64,000 nucleotides of DNA from Prochilodus magdalenae (lineage: Eukaryota; Chordata; Actinopteri; Characiformes; Prochilodontidae): positions 1,840,001-1,904,000 of the forward strand of contig JAMWET010006936.1 in NCBI GenBank assembly GCA_024036415.1, in the 5' to 3' direction. Below, in pieces: positions 48,116 to 60,339 of this stretch (the stretch's first letter is position 1; each line of letters opens with the position of its first letter). The notes under the pieces were generated by a model. It searched no databases. It was not told the origin of the DNA and was given only the letters and a program-made list of their open reading frames with translations. The position numbers were made by a program, and so were the translations under genes.

Positions 48116-49529
48116 GAGTATATCATATATGCAAAGTTCTTTAGGGAACCAAATGTAGTTCTGCAGTGGCAGGCCTGTTTTCATTACCTTCACTTTAGTA
48201 TGAGCATAGTTCTGGAAGATGATGCAGAAATATGTACAGATGCTTAGTAGTTGTTTTTCTAGCTGGATAGATAAATTAAAACACTTAAAACCTTGGAGCC
48301 ACTTAAATAAACGGTTCTTTAAAGAACCGATTGTCATTCTTCTATGTTAAGAACCGTTTTTTTTGGCACCTTTTTTTAAAAAGAGTTTGAGACATGCTGC
48401 CCATGACTAAGCCATTAAAAGAACAAGGAAAAAACAATGGCATATCACAATCATGATTCGTCACAAGTAGATGGTGCGAGGAGGAGGAGGAGAAGGACGA
48501 GGAGGAGGAGGAGGAAAGAATGAAATATTTAACACGTTTTCCACAACTCCACAGCATCTGTGCTGAGGCTAGAACTGGGGCTCTGGCAGTGTTCAGTGCT
48601 CCAAACTAGCTTATGTAAGAGCCTGCAGCAACCTACTGAAGAGGGCAGAAAAACAGAGAGAGAGAAAGAGAGAGAGAGGGAGGGAGGGAGAGAGAGAACA
48701 AACAGAAGCAAGACACTGAGCGTTCTCGCTCTGCAACAGCAGTCTTATCGGTTTAGCAGCTCCCATCCTATTTGCTGCTCCCTCGCTCACTGGGGCTCCA
48801 TGCTGATTTGTGCACTGCTGGACTGTTCTCCCTTCAGCCAAACGACAAGAAAATAACACAAACAAACATAGAAGGGAAATATTATATATATATGCACATG
48901 CATTTATACATATCTCCATATATAAATGTATGCATATACTTCAGCCTGAACTGGTAAAATGGATTGTTTCCAGGTCCGTGTAGGAGTAGCCCCCAAGTGG
49001 TAGTTCGAGACTAACTTCAACCACTCAAATTCTGTCCTTAAGCACTTCAGGAACAACAGAAGTTCACAAGGACGAGTGTTGCTTCAATAATACCCCAAAA
49101 AATGTGGTAGAAATACAAGAAATACAGTTAATAACATTACCGCTGGCGATGTCAGTAGGCTGGTATTGACAGATAACAAAAACTTATGATGCCAATGTAT
49201 GTAATTTACTGTGATTATTGAACAGTAGGAAATCCATTAAAACTAAACTAACGGTATATGTTACCATGGTTGGTCTTGTTTTGTCTATTTAGTAGCAGTT
49301 TAGAAGAACAGTCCATATCCAGGCTAGACCAGGCTCTTTACTAAGTAGCACTGCACAGAAAGCATGTGTTTATTATTACAATACTTATTTTGGTAAACAA
49401 GGTGTTCACACTGACCTCACACTGACTTATTCATCTGTTACATGAACAACACCTAAGTTACTACATTAATAAGTGTTAGCCGATATTAAAACCCCAGGCA
49501 ACAGGTTGTTAAATGGTTATATGCGCAGT
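48116..49529. other. Unique stretch with purine tracts
   Basis: A GAG-rich tract lies at 48477-48516 and a GA/GGGA tract at 48652-48697. Around them (48540-48860) the sequence is GC-richer and unique, with no supported exon. Nothing else recognised. Confidence 0.5.
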
Positions 49530-49912
49530 GTAATACTCAAGAAATATACATCCATCATCAAAAAACTCATTGCACAAATAGCTGCACCCATTAATAATCA
49601 ACATACAGGAATGAAACTTGGTGGGTAGGTTTGACATTGTAAGACTGACGCAGCAGCCATGATTGCAGACATTCAGCGAGCAGTGATGTCCTCCATGAGT
49701 AATCCTGTTAGTGCCTGCAGCATTGAAAGACGGCTGCACAGCAAGCTACGTGCGCGCAAACCGTTACAATGACGGCCCTTAACACCACGTCAGCGTCACC
49801 AAAGACTGCAGGTGTGTCGTGCCAGACTGTCATAACTCAGAATGGCAGCGGGTCATCTTCAGTGAGGAGTCCCGCATTTTTGGCGGAGGCGACCAACAAA
49901 TCTGTGTGTATA
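49530..49912 (+). pseudogene. Tc1-like transposase remnant, family A, cut by a TG array
   Basis: The 5' flank matches 33150-33240 ('ttgcacaaatagctgcac', 'caggaatgaa', 'ggtgggtaggttt'). The reading then follows the N-terminal domain (MIADIQRAVMSSMSN, SIERRLHSKLRAR) and a frame shift leads to QRVIFSEESRIFGGGDQQIC at about 49843-49902. The first catalytic Asp (normally F-S-D-E-S) is Glu here. Directly after the codons for I-C-V, where the family normally continues into W-R-H-R-G, the sequence becomes a TG array. The rest of the element is missing. Inactive. Confidence 0.78.
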
Positions 49913-49931
49913 GTGTGTGTGTGTGTGTAGT

Positions 49932-49983
<52 letters not shown>

Positions 49984-49984
49984 T

Positions 49985-50024
<40 letters not shown>

Positions 50025-50025
50025 T

Positions 50026-50061
<36 letters not shown>

Positions 50062-50083
50062 TAAAACTGTGTGTGTGTGTAGT

Positions 50084-50133
<50 letters not shown>
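49903..50133. repeat. Compound (TG)n array with AGTAAAAC spacers
   Basis: TG runs are separated by five copies of TAGTAAAAC starting at 49928, 49981, 50022, 50059 and 50080. The spacings of 53, 41, 37 and 21 bases show repeated duplication of a TG-plus-spacer unit. Open frames (Cys-Val or Thr-His) are artefacts. Confidence 0.95.
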
Positions 50134-50136
<3 letters not shown>

Positions 50137-51840
50137 AAATCATAGAAGAAAGTTCAAACATCTCCCAACAAAAGACCAGCATAGACATTAGAAATGAGCA
50201 GACATGACATCTATGTAATCAGCAGTGTCACCCTACATCAGGTATATTAAAAGCACTTTACTGGTGTTTAGTAGCAGCTCCACATCTTTAGAATTCTTAA
50301 AGTCGACCAATCACCAATCGCTGATGACATCATCAATAAAACGCATAAAACAAGCAGCTTTAAAGATCCGTCTTTAGGATTTCATGACAAAGCCAAACTC
50401 CACGAAGTAGTAGAGTGTGACGTGCCCATTCAAACAAGCCCTGTATCACATTCCTAGCCCTCAGGGAACCAGAGGTGCAGACCCCGGATTCTCACAATTA
50501 TGTATCTGTAAGTCTGGAGGAGCAGAGTAATTTGATATTTGAAGTACTGTAGCTCGGCAGAGAAATGTTAGAGCGAAGCCAAACTTCACAGGTCGGCAGA
50601 GCGTAACATGCCCTGTCTAATGTGGAAACCAGAGATATGAAGCCTGAAATCTTGAAGGAATTTCTTTACTTAGCTGCCTGAAACACCTCAGTGGAAGTCC
50701 AGCTCTTTTCACTGTTACAAGGAGACATCATCTCGTAACACAGTCCTTACTGCCTGCCTACCAGAAAGCTAGACACTCCCTCAGACAACACACAGAGAGC
50801 TAAGGCCAGTAAAAGTGTAATGTTCTGACACTACCTGCTCCAGTCAAGGTTGCAAAGGTGGTTCGGGTCTACCAACTTGTCCTACCTGACTTTCAGAATC
50901 AGACTCTGGCTCAAACTGATGCAGCAGAACTAACAACACTGTAATAACAGCTACAACAGTGTAGGGGGGGGGGGGACTGTAGCGGGATGCCACTCTGGCA
51001 GCCGACCAGTCAGAATAGAAAGGGCGAACCAACCAATCAGAGCACATGGATTCCTCGGGAGGTGGGGCTTACAGGAGCTCTACCAGAGTGTAGCACACAG
51101 AGAGTGAATACAGATCTGTATTATGAGGAAAATATTGTGTTTTGGAAAAAACTGAGGCATGCAATAAAATTCTAGTGGAGCCCAAAAATAAAAATAGGTC
51201 ACCCTGGTTATTGTTAGTCAATACTAAATGTGAAAAGATCAATAATTAAGTCAACTGTCACTTGTTTACTTAATATTTAATGCCTATTATTAGTGTTCTG
51301 TGCTGCTTATAGTAACTAATGCATGTATTAGTTTGAATACAATTATTGTGAAGTATTTTTATTTCCTTTTCTAGTTTCCATTTTAAATGAACTTTAACTC
51401 TTAAAGCAGTTACTCTTAACACAGTATTTCCGCATGTGAAATATTTTAGAACACACAGCAGCATTGTTCCTAATCACAATGCACAAAATGTAGCATTTCT
51501 TCCATGCAAGTCATCAAAGGCAACCATACGCACAATACGGGCCAATACGAGGTCAATCAGTATTCAATGGACTTATTTATTTATTTACTGATTTATTGGT
51601 ATTGTATCGTTCATTTTATGGATAGGGGCACCCTTTCTGCAATGTTTATCACTGCTATAAATCATACAGTGTTCTTCTCGGGTCTCTTTTGCAAGCATGT
51701 GAAAACCCAGTGTTTTGTAATGTCATTCCTATGCTGAAGGTTTAAAAATGTGTTTGTGGATGAATGTGAAAAACAGTCCTCCCACGCCTGTCACTGAAGA
51801 TGCTGACATGTATATAATTTTCTGTCTTATGCCCAATAAA
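50134..51840. other. Unique stretch with a diverged direct duplication
   Basis: The segment 50391-50475 and the segment 50577-50635 share 'agccaaac', 'cacg/cacagg', 'agagtgtgacgtgccc' / 'agagcgtaacatgccc' and an ACCAGAG block, so about 185 bp was duplicated long ago. A run of 11 G lies at about 50964-50974. No gene recognised. 51820-51850 holds overlapping AATAAA signals with no associated frame. Confidence 0.5.
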
Positions 51841-53029
51841 TAAATACCCATGGTTTCATTTTTTGAGTCAACAAAGATGATTGCAATAATAACAGTAGCA
51901 AACTCCTCGTGGTATTGTGATGTTAAGGAGTAAAGTTGTTTACAATGTTTTTATGTCCTGAAGTCAGACTGATGAAGGGGGCAACGCTGCACAAGCTCCA
52001 GTCGCACTTAAGATGCACTTAAAATAATTTTTTGCTGCTTTTTCGGTTTTGATAACACAATTGAGAAGAAAGTGCGTATTTTACAGGCTGTAAAATTATT
52101 CGAAAATAACATCTGTGACTGAGTGGGCTGGCTAGGTTTGCGTGAGTTCAGGGAAAGAAGTTAAAGGGAAAGGATAGTGACCCCTCGCTGACCCAGAGAA
52201 ACTCTCTCCACATGCACTACGCTGCTTGGCTTCCTTTTGTTGACTTTTTCCTGCCTTTGTCTGTGTTAGCAGTAATGTCACGACTGACATAGTTACCATA
52301 TTTATTAATGAATGCAGAAATGGAAATAGCCATGTCACTGTGAGATTCTCAAAGAAGACCTAGAGGGAGAGAAGAAGAGCGAGAGGGGTGAAGATAAGGG
52401 AACCGCTATTGGATAAAGGCAACAATTGGACTCCCCAGACTCTTCCTGGACACATCTTTAAATGGAAGTCATGTCCCTTCAGGCCAGGGAATCGAAGCTA
52501 GTACTGGTTAGCTGCTTTCTTCTGAGCCATAGACGATGACTTGCTATGGAGTACGCCTTTAAAGCCTTGGATGCACTTTACAAACCCTCACAGATTACAA
52601 CAAAACTGGATCAACAAGATTACAACAAGATCTTACAGGTTCCCTCTGATTCCTGCAGATTTTCATAGTGGCTGGAATATAATATAGTATTTTATATAAT
52701 ATACTAGATTTCTGTTTCAATGGAGTTGCAAATAATGCTTCTTAAAGGGGATGCCACACAGAACCCACATTTAGTTCCTCAAAAAATCTTTTAATTTGGT
52801 GGTTTAAGTAACTGTTGTTTTTTAATTACAACCATTGTGCTAATCCTAACTCCTGCTATTGCTTTCATAGGATGTGCAATGTTGCGTAATTCCCACTTTC
52901 CTACTTTCCTTAGGAATTCAAATCAAATTCAAAAAGGAGCCTATAAGTATTGAAAACAATTATCACACCATATCACACCAACTTTAATGCCAAAAAAAAT
53001 GTATTATTTATATAGTGGCTTTACAATAA
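51841..53029. other. AT-rich stretch, nothing recognised
   Basis: No gene or repeat recognised. Confidence 0.5.
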
Positions 53030-53290
53030 TGTTGTCACAAAGCAGCTTTACAGAAAATCCCAGTCCATGCCCCCAATGAGCAAACCAGAGGCATCACTGA
53101 CAGGGTTAGGGAACTACCCATATAACCAGAGGGTAAAAAGTGGCCCTAAAACTCTCTACTCTACTGGCCTCACCTAATTCTAATTCCATTGGCAAGAAAA
53201 AACTTCTTTGGAGCAAAGGGAAGAAACCTCGAGAGGAATCAAGACTCAAAGGGGAACCCATCCTCTTCAGGTCGACCCCGGATAGCAACA
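53030..53290 (+). repeat. Common teleost dispersed repeat, unclassified
   Basis: Contains 'ttgtcacaaagcagctttac', 'gaagaaacctcgagaggaat', 'caagactcaaaggggaaccc' and 'atcctcttcaggtcgacccc' followed by a GGATAG motif. I recognise this from memory as an abundant teleost repeat whose class I cannot state. Confidence 0.6.
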
Positions 53291-53449
53291 AACACAGAAA
53301 GGATCAGAGTTTATAATTAAAGTCGATACTGAATAAGAACAAGACTAGAAGATGCTTCATGGTAGGCAAACTTATAACGAAAGAACCCAAACTGGTGAGA
53401 TAGCAGGTTATCTATTTTTGTTAAGTCACACAGAAATATGAATCCAAGT

Positions 53450-53560
53450 ACTGTGTAGATAGATCACTTTAATAATCCCAGAGGGAAAGTCACATGCTGC
53501 AGCAGCCCAAGTACAGTAAAGAACAATAATAGAATATGTACATAAATAACAGAGAAGCAG
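53450..53560 (+). repeat. Common teleost dispersed repeat (possible retroposon end)
   Basis: 'tagatagatcactttaataa' followed by 'tcccagagggaaagtcac' is a mutated form of a widespread teleost repeat beginning with an ACTTTATT-type segment and GGGAAATTC. The sequence to about 53760 may belong to it. Confidence 0.5.
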
Positions 53561-53884
53561 AAAAAGAAGTACTCTAATAATAATTATAAGCACTAATATG
53601 AGTGGGATGAAAGTAAAACTGTTAGAAAGTGTAATGGTATGCAGTGAAAGTATAGTGACTATGTAAAGTATAATGTCTTGAAAGTGTACATGCACATCAT
53701 GTAGGCATATGAATAGAACAGATTTCACACATTTCTGAAATATCATGAGTATAATCTGTTGCATTCATATGCCAGCCTGACGCATCTGCATGCAAACAGG
53801 AGTTGGATTCTGCTGATGCTAGTCAGATTTCGGCACAGCCATGTTGATTAAAAAGGTAAAGTATAACATAACAGGATTTTATTA

Positions 53885-54090
53885 CGAGAACTTTCAAGAC
53901 TTAACTGAGGTGAGATTGACAAAGACGGACCAGGCGTTTTGGCGTGCGATGACTTCATTTCTTTGGGTGAAACAGAACTGAGGTTAGGATGACACATCTC
54001 TGTGAGACTGGGATGACACAGATAAATAACACTGGCAGAGATGTAACTTTACACCCTGCCGTTGGGTTTCTGTTTTGTTGCCCTGAGACT
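53885..54090 (+). repeat. Dispersed repeat family H copy
   Basis: Second copy of the 25255-25515 repeat, same orientation, sharing TTTTGGCGTG, CTGAGGTTAGG, GGGATGACACAGATA, ACACTGGCAGAGATGTAAC, CGTTGGGTTTCTGTT and TTGCCC. Confidence 0.6.
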
Positions 54091-54754
54091 GTCCTGCATC
54101 CTTTATCTTTTTTAGCCCTCGCCACAGAGCAAAAGCCTGTCTGAGATTTTCACTCTTGTCTAGTTGCTTGCTCGGTCACTCTCTCTAGCTGAAGGCCCAT
54201 GGCTGTTGGTGTGTGACGTAAAGAGTTGTAAACTGATGTTAACACTGTAAACTGTGTTACGGAGTTCTTGTGAGATGTCTCCTGCTAATCCACCGAAGTT
54301 ACATAGTGCTAAATCAGGCATAGAAAGCCAACGACAGAGACGCATTCTCCCTGTTATAAGTCAGTGTACCATCAAAATGATTTTGAAGCTGTAAGCAATG
54401 CAGTTTAGCTGTAAGCTGTAAATTCAATGTTTCTTTAAACATAAAGACATTTGGGTTTGCCAAGCTTACTTAGCTCTAATGCACCCTGGGTGATTTTCTT
54501 CTGGAACTTGAATGTATTTGTGACCATGTTGTATATTTATCATCTTTTATTTGATTTTGTTGGTATTTTCCTCCTGTATTTACCAACGGCTACTGCGGGA
54601 TCCATTCAGATATGAGTCACTGATGGGTATTCAGTTCTAGATTGACTCCAGATTCCTAAGACGTCATAAGTAGGCTTAGGCAGTCTTAGGCAGGCCAGAA
54701 ACTAGAGGCAACAATTAAAGACTGTGCATTTTATCACAGCACCCCTCATATCAT
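54091..54754. other. Unique stretch, nothing recognised
   Basis: No gene or repeat recognised. Confidence 0.5.
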
Positions 54755-54965
54755 CTCTGTCCAAGGAAAAACATGTATCTCCAATTTGGTCAATTATTAC
54801 TTTTATGCATTATTTGAACACAGCAGCTGATGTTTACATTGCATGAAAGCTTCCTGATCAATTGACCAAGAGAAAGAGCCCAAAAAGTCTGGTTCCATTG
54901 ACTTACATTAAAGTTAAATGAGGCTTTTGCTCTCTCCTGTACAGTTGCCAGTTTTCACTTGGACA
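54755..54965 (+). repeat. Dispersed repeat family E copy
   Basis: Matches 27105-27330 block by block: 'ccaaggaaaaacatgtatct', TTACTTTTATGCATTATTTG, CAGCTGATGTTTACATTG, 'ccattgacttaca' and 'ctctcctgtacagttgcc'. Confidence 0.75.
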
Positions 54966-56193
54966 GCGACGGCACACACTTCTTTCTGTTTCGGTGGACT
55001 GTAACTGCTCAACAATCTGGAGAAAAGGTCCAAGGCATCCAATCGTGGCTATGACTGGGGCAGAACTCATGTTCGGCTAACGCACACTGAGCTAGGCCAT
55101 ATATGCTTGAAAGCATGGATGGTATGTGTACACTGAACTGAACAGGTGGTGCTGGTTCTTTGAACTTCACCAGATATTTTCTTCATTTCTTGCTCTTTTT
55201 AGAGTAGGATCATGCCAACATTTCTAAGCATGTGTGTGCGTAGGTGGAGAGATTTACATGCGGTAGGGACGGTAAACGTATTTTATCACTTACTCAAGCA
55301 CACAGGCAGTAAATCAGGTTTGGTGCCGCATCCCCCCTCATCTCAGGACTATAAAATGGATTAATGAGACCTGCCCCCTCTTAAGGATCTGCCACACACA
55401 TTTACACATACATACCGCCGGAGCATTCACATGCCGCCTCCTCTCTGTCAACTTCTTACATGTTTATTGGCAAAGAAGATAACCTTATATCAGATTTATA
55501 ACAACAATTACAAACACAAGTTTTGTTACCATGTTTGCATAATATATTGGTGGGTTGATAAATTATTCACAGAAAAATGATATTAATATAATATATCTGA
55601 TATACTATATTATATTTTAGTTGGAATGATATTGGAAAGATGAGTGGAATTACTGGCAATAATTATAGCCAATAATACAGCACCCCAATTTGTTACTTCT
55701 GATTATTTGCAAAGGATAAATATTGAAAGTTGCTTTTAGAGGTTATCCATAGCAATGAGAGCAAGGCATAACTTTAAGTTGGTGAAAAGGAAGGCAACTT
55801 CAGCCTTGTTTAAAGAAGAACCATGACCACTGACAGTTCGTCTTGGAAAGGGTAAAAATGTAAAAAAAAGTGCTGACATCGCCTTCACTACCTGGAACAG
55901 TAGATTTATAAACACAGTCTGCTGTTTTAATTGCTCCATTGTCGTATGTAAATTGTGGAGGCGTGAAAATGATTTTAACACAGTTGACTAAGAGACATTC
56001 TATGAGTGGTAATATTGCACGTTCTGACCAAAGCCCTTCAAAAATTACTCTGGCACATACACACATCATTTAGTAAGGATGCCTGTCTTTACAAGACAAA
56101 AAACAGCCATAACAAATCAGCAATGCTATACAAGTAAAAGATGCCAAAATAAATTTACAAAGTTCCATGTATTATTTGCAGTAATCACAAAAA
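54966..56193. other. AT-rich stretch, nothing recognised
   Basis: Two overlapping minus-strand frames (55736-56069, up to 89 codons) have no recognisable motif. Confidence 0.45.
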
Positions 56194-56300
56194 AGGAGGG
56201 AGGAGGGAGGGAGGTAGGTTGGTAGGTAGGGAGGTAGGCAGGTAGGTAGGGAAGGAATGAGGGAGGTAGATAGGCAAGGAGGGATGTAGGGAGGTAGGCG
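56194..56300. repeat. G-rich GGAGG/GGTAGG repeat
   Basis: About 105 bp of imperfect GGAGGGA and GGTAGGTAGGGA units, purine-rich with TA interruptions on the plus strand. It contains many GG and GGG runs able to form G-quadruplex-type structures. Confidence 0.9.
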
Positions 56301-56393
56301 AATACGAAAGTGACATACATGTCATTGCAAAAGTTTTTGATTGCTGAGTATAGCCACAGAATTCACACAATATTTTCATCAGCATCTTAAGCC

Positions 56394-56505
56394 AGCCTGT
56401 AACACAGACTGTAACACAGCCTGTAACACAGACTGTAACACAGACTGTAACACAGCCTGTAACACAGCCTCTAACACAGCCTGTAACACAGACTGTAACA
56501 CAGCT
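56394..56505. repeat. 12-bp minisatellite, about 9 units
   Basis: Units CTGTAACACAGC or CTGTAACACAGA in tandem. Twelve bases are four codons, so the minus-strand frame repeats V-L-Q-A/S without being a gene. Confidence 0.95.
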
Positions 56506-57572
56506 CTGTTTTGAGGTATATAACCCACTCTCCTGCGGGAGCTAGCCTCAAGTACAGTATATAGTAGGCTAAAATACAGCTTCACTGTTAAAACTAAACC
56601 CAAAGAAAATGACGAGAAGACTCCTATAAATTCCCACCAATTTATATAATCTTTATAAACTACATCAGAAAACTGCTATAGATTCCTATAGATATACTAT
56701 GATGAACGTTGTGTAAAAAATAGATTTCTATTTAAATTTAGTTGGTATTGACACTGATATAGAAGTGCACTGAACTCACTGTGTCTGCCTACATCGACCA
56801 GACATATTTTTCAAATTTATTTAGCCATAGCCTAAATGTGTTAGACCCCCCTTACCCACCCACCGTCATGCTCCCAAACTGTCAAGGTAAAAAGCTTCCA
56901 GTGGTGCTGTAGGATTACGAAAGGTAGATGAAATAACCCAAAGGGGTTTCCTTGCTCTCTGCCCATGAGGTTTATATATATGTTTCAAATTATGTAAAGA
57001 GTAACAAGACTAATTTACCAGATTGCAGCCTCAGTAATGATCTGACGGTTTTCTTTTCTGACCTACTGTTAAAAAACTAAATGTTCAGAATGCACTGTAG
57101 CACCATTTAAGTTGGAACATGAAAATTCAAAAAAGAAGCTGGAGATAGGAAGCAGTTTCATTCAATTTGAAGAAACACATGGAATCCAGGCACCGACATG
57201 TAGGTTTGGGATTGCCTTTATGTGTCAGCCATGCTGGCTTTTGAGGTAAAATCACAACACTTAGGTACTGTATTGATTACTCACCAATTAAATCATTTTC
57301 ATGTTGTGTAGCTGTAAGGTTTTTCTCAAAGACATGATATGATGATGAGCCTTGTCTTCACAAACAAAGTGGGGGGAGGGTTAAACCGTCTTAGTAGCCA
57401 AAACAAACCCACTTTGCTTGTAAGTGATAGCTCCACAAAGCAAGTTTAGACAGCTAGCCAGATAACTATGTAGATTTAGGAGTTATGCTTTGAAGGGAAA
57501 GCATTAAAGATCAAGATGACCACAAGAATTTATATTTTACTGTTTTATTTATATTTTAATTAACGTCAGTAA
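56506..57572. other. AT-rich stretch with one MITE half
   Basis: 57088-57142 carries one arm of family F ('tagcaccatttaagttggaa' through AAGAAGCTGG). Nothing else recognised. Confidence 0.5.
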
Positions 57573-57970
57573 TTGCTCATTTTATTTTCCCACGTTTGTC
57601 TTGGTAGAGACGACCAACAAATCCATGTGCGGAGGCACCGTGGTCAGCACCAAGACGAGCAGTTTGTTGTCATGTTTCACATGTGCAGAAGGCCTGGTCT
57701 CACTCCAGCTTCACCCCTACCGCAACATCTACAGGGACTGTGTGAGATTATTCAAGCTGCATGGAATGGATTATCACAAGACGCCATTAGGAACCTCTAC
57801 AACTCCGTCTGGAGACATCTGGCATGTTGCGTTAGCAAACATGGCTGCCTAATGTCATACACTACTTCTGTATGTGTAGCTAAATAAATATTGCCCATAT
57901 CAGTCTAAATTCATCATCGTTTATTGTCCCTGGTAACCTTTATCTTCCTTCCCTATAGCACTGTGATCCA
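57573..57970 (+). pseudogene. Tc1-like transposase remnant, family A, 3' half
   Basis: An open frame of 104 codons (57573-57887) covers CLGRDDQQIHVRRHRGQ, then FVVMFHMCRRPGLTP, then AAWNGLSQDAIRNLYNSVW and the C-terminus. The start codon lies in flanking DNA. The region between CRRPG and LPQHLQ is where the second catalytic Asp and the Glu should be (roughly 70-90 residues in intact relatives, from general knowledge). It is missing, with the same junction as in 9786-10370. The non-coding 3' tail to about 57970 is shared with 2468-2606. It cannot catalyse transposition. Confidence 0.8.
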
Positions 57971-58309
57971 ACACTTCCTTCTGGGTGTATATGAATTTCA
58001 AAACTTTTATCAGTTACTTTACTCTTTCATGTTTATGTTGACCTATTCTCAATCAAAGGCTTTAACTAGCCTTCTGTTTAAGCATGACATGCGATGTGCC
58101 TCACATTTAAAAGTGGGTACCCGAATGCCTTCTCAGGGGTAAAATCAATTTGTCAGACTTTACAGTTCAGATGTCATGGTTATCTATATCTATATATCTA
58201 TATGAGTATGCGTATGAAAATATGGCATAAACTAATGACCCCATTTGCTAGTAACAAACAGTTACAGTTGGACACAAAACCCAGTTGTACCTTTCAGGCG
58301 GCAACATGC

Positions 58310-58311
<2 letters not shown>
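57971..58311. other. AT-rich stretch, nothing recognised
   Basis: A short TATC/TA-rich run lies at 58181-58203. No gene. Confidence 0.5.

Positions 58312-58354
<43 letters not shown>
58312..58354. repeat. (TG)n microsatellite
   Basis: About 20 TG units with one TA interruption. Confidence 0.97.
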
Positions 58355-58437
58355 TAATGGTCAGTTAAAGAAAGCATCATAAATCTGCCACTGGAGGCAC
58401 CAAAGTCACATCTTCTCCCTTGTGGATAAACATCTGA

Positions 58438-58464
58438 TACACACACACACACACACGCAAGCAT

Positions 58465-58523
<59 letters not shown>

Positions 58524-58527
58524 TACA

Positions 58528-58583
<56 letters not shown>

Positions 58584-58632
58584 CACACACAAACACACAC
58601 ACACACTCACACACACACACACACACACACAC
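58438..58632. repeat. (CA)n microsatellite, interrupted
   Basis: About 190 bp of CA repeats with scattered AA, GC and TA interruptions. It is opposite in orientation to the (TG)n tract 85 bp upstream. Confidence 0.97.
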
Positions 58633-58717
58633 ATGCTTATATGGGTGAAATCATCTATCACTGGAAAGCATGGAAAAAACATTTTATTTACTGATGAGTA
58701 GAGTAATGCATAAAATA

Positions 58718-58772
58718 AACAGAGAGAGTGGGAAAGAGAGGGAGAGGGAGGGAGGGAGAGGGAGAGAGAGAC
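58718..58772. repeat. GA/GGGA purine tract
   Basis: GAGAGAGTGGGAAAGAGAGG and following GGGAGGGAGAG units. Confidence 0.9.
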
Positions 58773-59844
58773 TGCAATTCATAAACACAAAACATATACA
58801 ATGCAATCACTGGTTGACCTGGACTCTACAGTTCACCACCCAGCATCAGGTGGCAACAGTACTCAAGTGTTCTTCAGGTGTGTGTTATAGGTACAGTGCA
58901 AGGTCTACAAAGCAGGCCTCAGGATGAAGCCTGTGAATGTGTTATGGTGGTGTATGTGCTATGTGTATCCAACAAAAGCTTCCGGTAAAGAGCCTCTTTT
59001 CCCAGTCTGGTTTGTTTTGGTGCAGAAAGCACATTTTAAGATTTATGAAATATTCATCACAGCTAAAAACCCGTTTGCACACTCAAAAGCGCAAAAGCCA
59101 CCGGCTGGAAGCGGTGACTAGTCACACATTATGGTGCTGCTTTTTCAATTACTAGTAACTGTGCGAGGAAGACGTCTTTGAGTGTGAGTGCTCTTACATT
59201 CGTTTTCAAGCAAAGCCGTTTAAAGCTGAGCCATGAAGGGTTATACAAGTACACACATCCATTACTTCAGTCTTCTCCAATCCTAGTCCTGGAGGCCCAC
59301 TGCTCGGCACATTTTAGTGCTTTCCCTGCTCTAACACACCCACTACAACTCGGTAAGGGGCCGTTAACCCTTTCACTTCTCCCATTACTCTTAAACCTTA
59401 TTACCTGTCCGTAAAGCACTTTGCTGCCAGCATTAAGAAAACTGCTCAATGAATAAAGTTCCTCTTCTTCTACTACTTTTTCTTCTTCTTCTTCTTCTTA
59501 TTTACAAACAAAGCATCTTACCAGCGATCCAATCTTTGTCACTGAACATGATTAAATCTGCCGCCAGAATACTTACAGAGGATGCTCATTTGCATAGCTC
59601 CCAGTGATAAGTGTGTCTCCACCCATAGCTTCAGAAATATTTTTGCAATGAGGCGCCATTCTGTTCTCACACGTGCCAAAGCCGCTAAGAGCTAACCACA
59701 GGAACTGCTCTGCTGTTGGCTTCACCTGCGTGAATATGAAGTTAACTTTTGATGGCAATGTCCAACAGTCGGCACATAACCTGTACATAACGTGTGTGCT
59801 AACCACTTCGTCTATGGCACAAAGCTGAAGTCAGCTTCCTAATC
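58773..59844. other. Unique stretch with short repeats
   Basis: 59272-59335 ('tcctagtcctggaggcccac', 'cacattttagtgctttccct') resembles a common teleost dispersed repeat from memory. A CTT-rich tract lies at 59460-59500. No gene supported. Confidence 0.45.
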
Positions 59845-59972
59845 ACCAGCTTCTTCTTTGAATGTTCTGGTCCCATCCTAAATGGTGCAGCAGTTACATT
59901 CTGTCACCTCAGGGAACTGCTGTTAACTGTGGCACTTAAGGTAGAACAAGACAATTCGAATAAGAAGCTGGT
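59845..59972. mobile_element. Small hairpin MITE, family F, best copy
   Basis: Begins ACCAGCTTCTTCTTTGAATG and ends with the inverse form (AATAAGAAGCTGGT). The inverted arms of about 50 bp include CATCCTAAATGGTGCAGCAG on the left and its imperfect complement on the right. At 128 bp it is nearly all arm. Target duplications are not obvious. Confidence 0.75.
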
Positions 59973-60339
59973 AAATGTGTGTGACCGCCTTTCCGACCTG
60001 TGCAACACAACATAAGCAACAACAGCTTTTCCTAAAAGAGGGATGAATACTAACTATCCATGGCAAAACTGCAGATTGAGGAGATGTAAGTATTTAAACA
60101 TTAATAATTTTGTGGGGTTTTTTTTAATTAACAGCAGGAGTAATAAACTAATGGAGACGTTCTAGCTGTTACTTGCTACAGGACCCACAATAACATTAAC
60201 CCTAGAGGACAACAGAAAGGGACTAACCAGCTGTTAGTTTGTTAACTGAATGTCTGTAGGAAGAACTCCATCTGATTAACACAGAAATAAAGTCAGAGTA
60301 AAATTGGAGATGGTGAGCTGGCACTGTCATGCCCTAGAA

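Noticed and set aside
49859..50191. Thr-His and Cys-Val rich frames
   Set aside because: Translations of TG/CA arrays. The only protein-derived part is the Tc1-like remnant annotated upstream.
55736..56069. Two overlapping minus-strand frames of 81 and 89 codons
   Set aside because: Different frames over the same DNA, no motif, no repeat or splice context.
58294..58694. Cys-Val and Thr-His rich frames of about 100 codons
   Set aside because: Pure (TG)n and (CA)n microsatellite translations.
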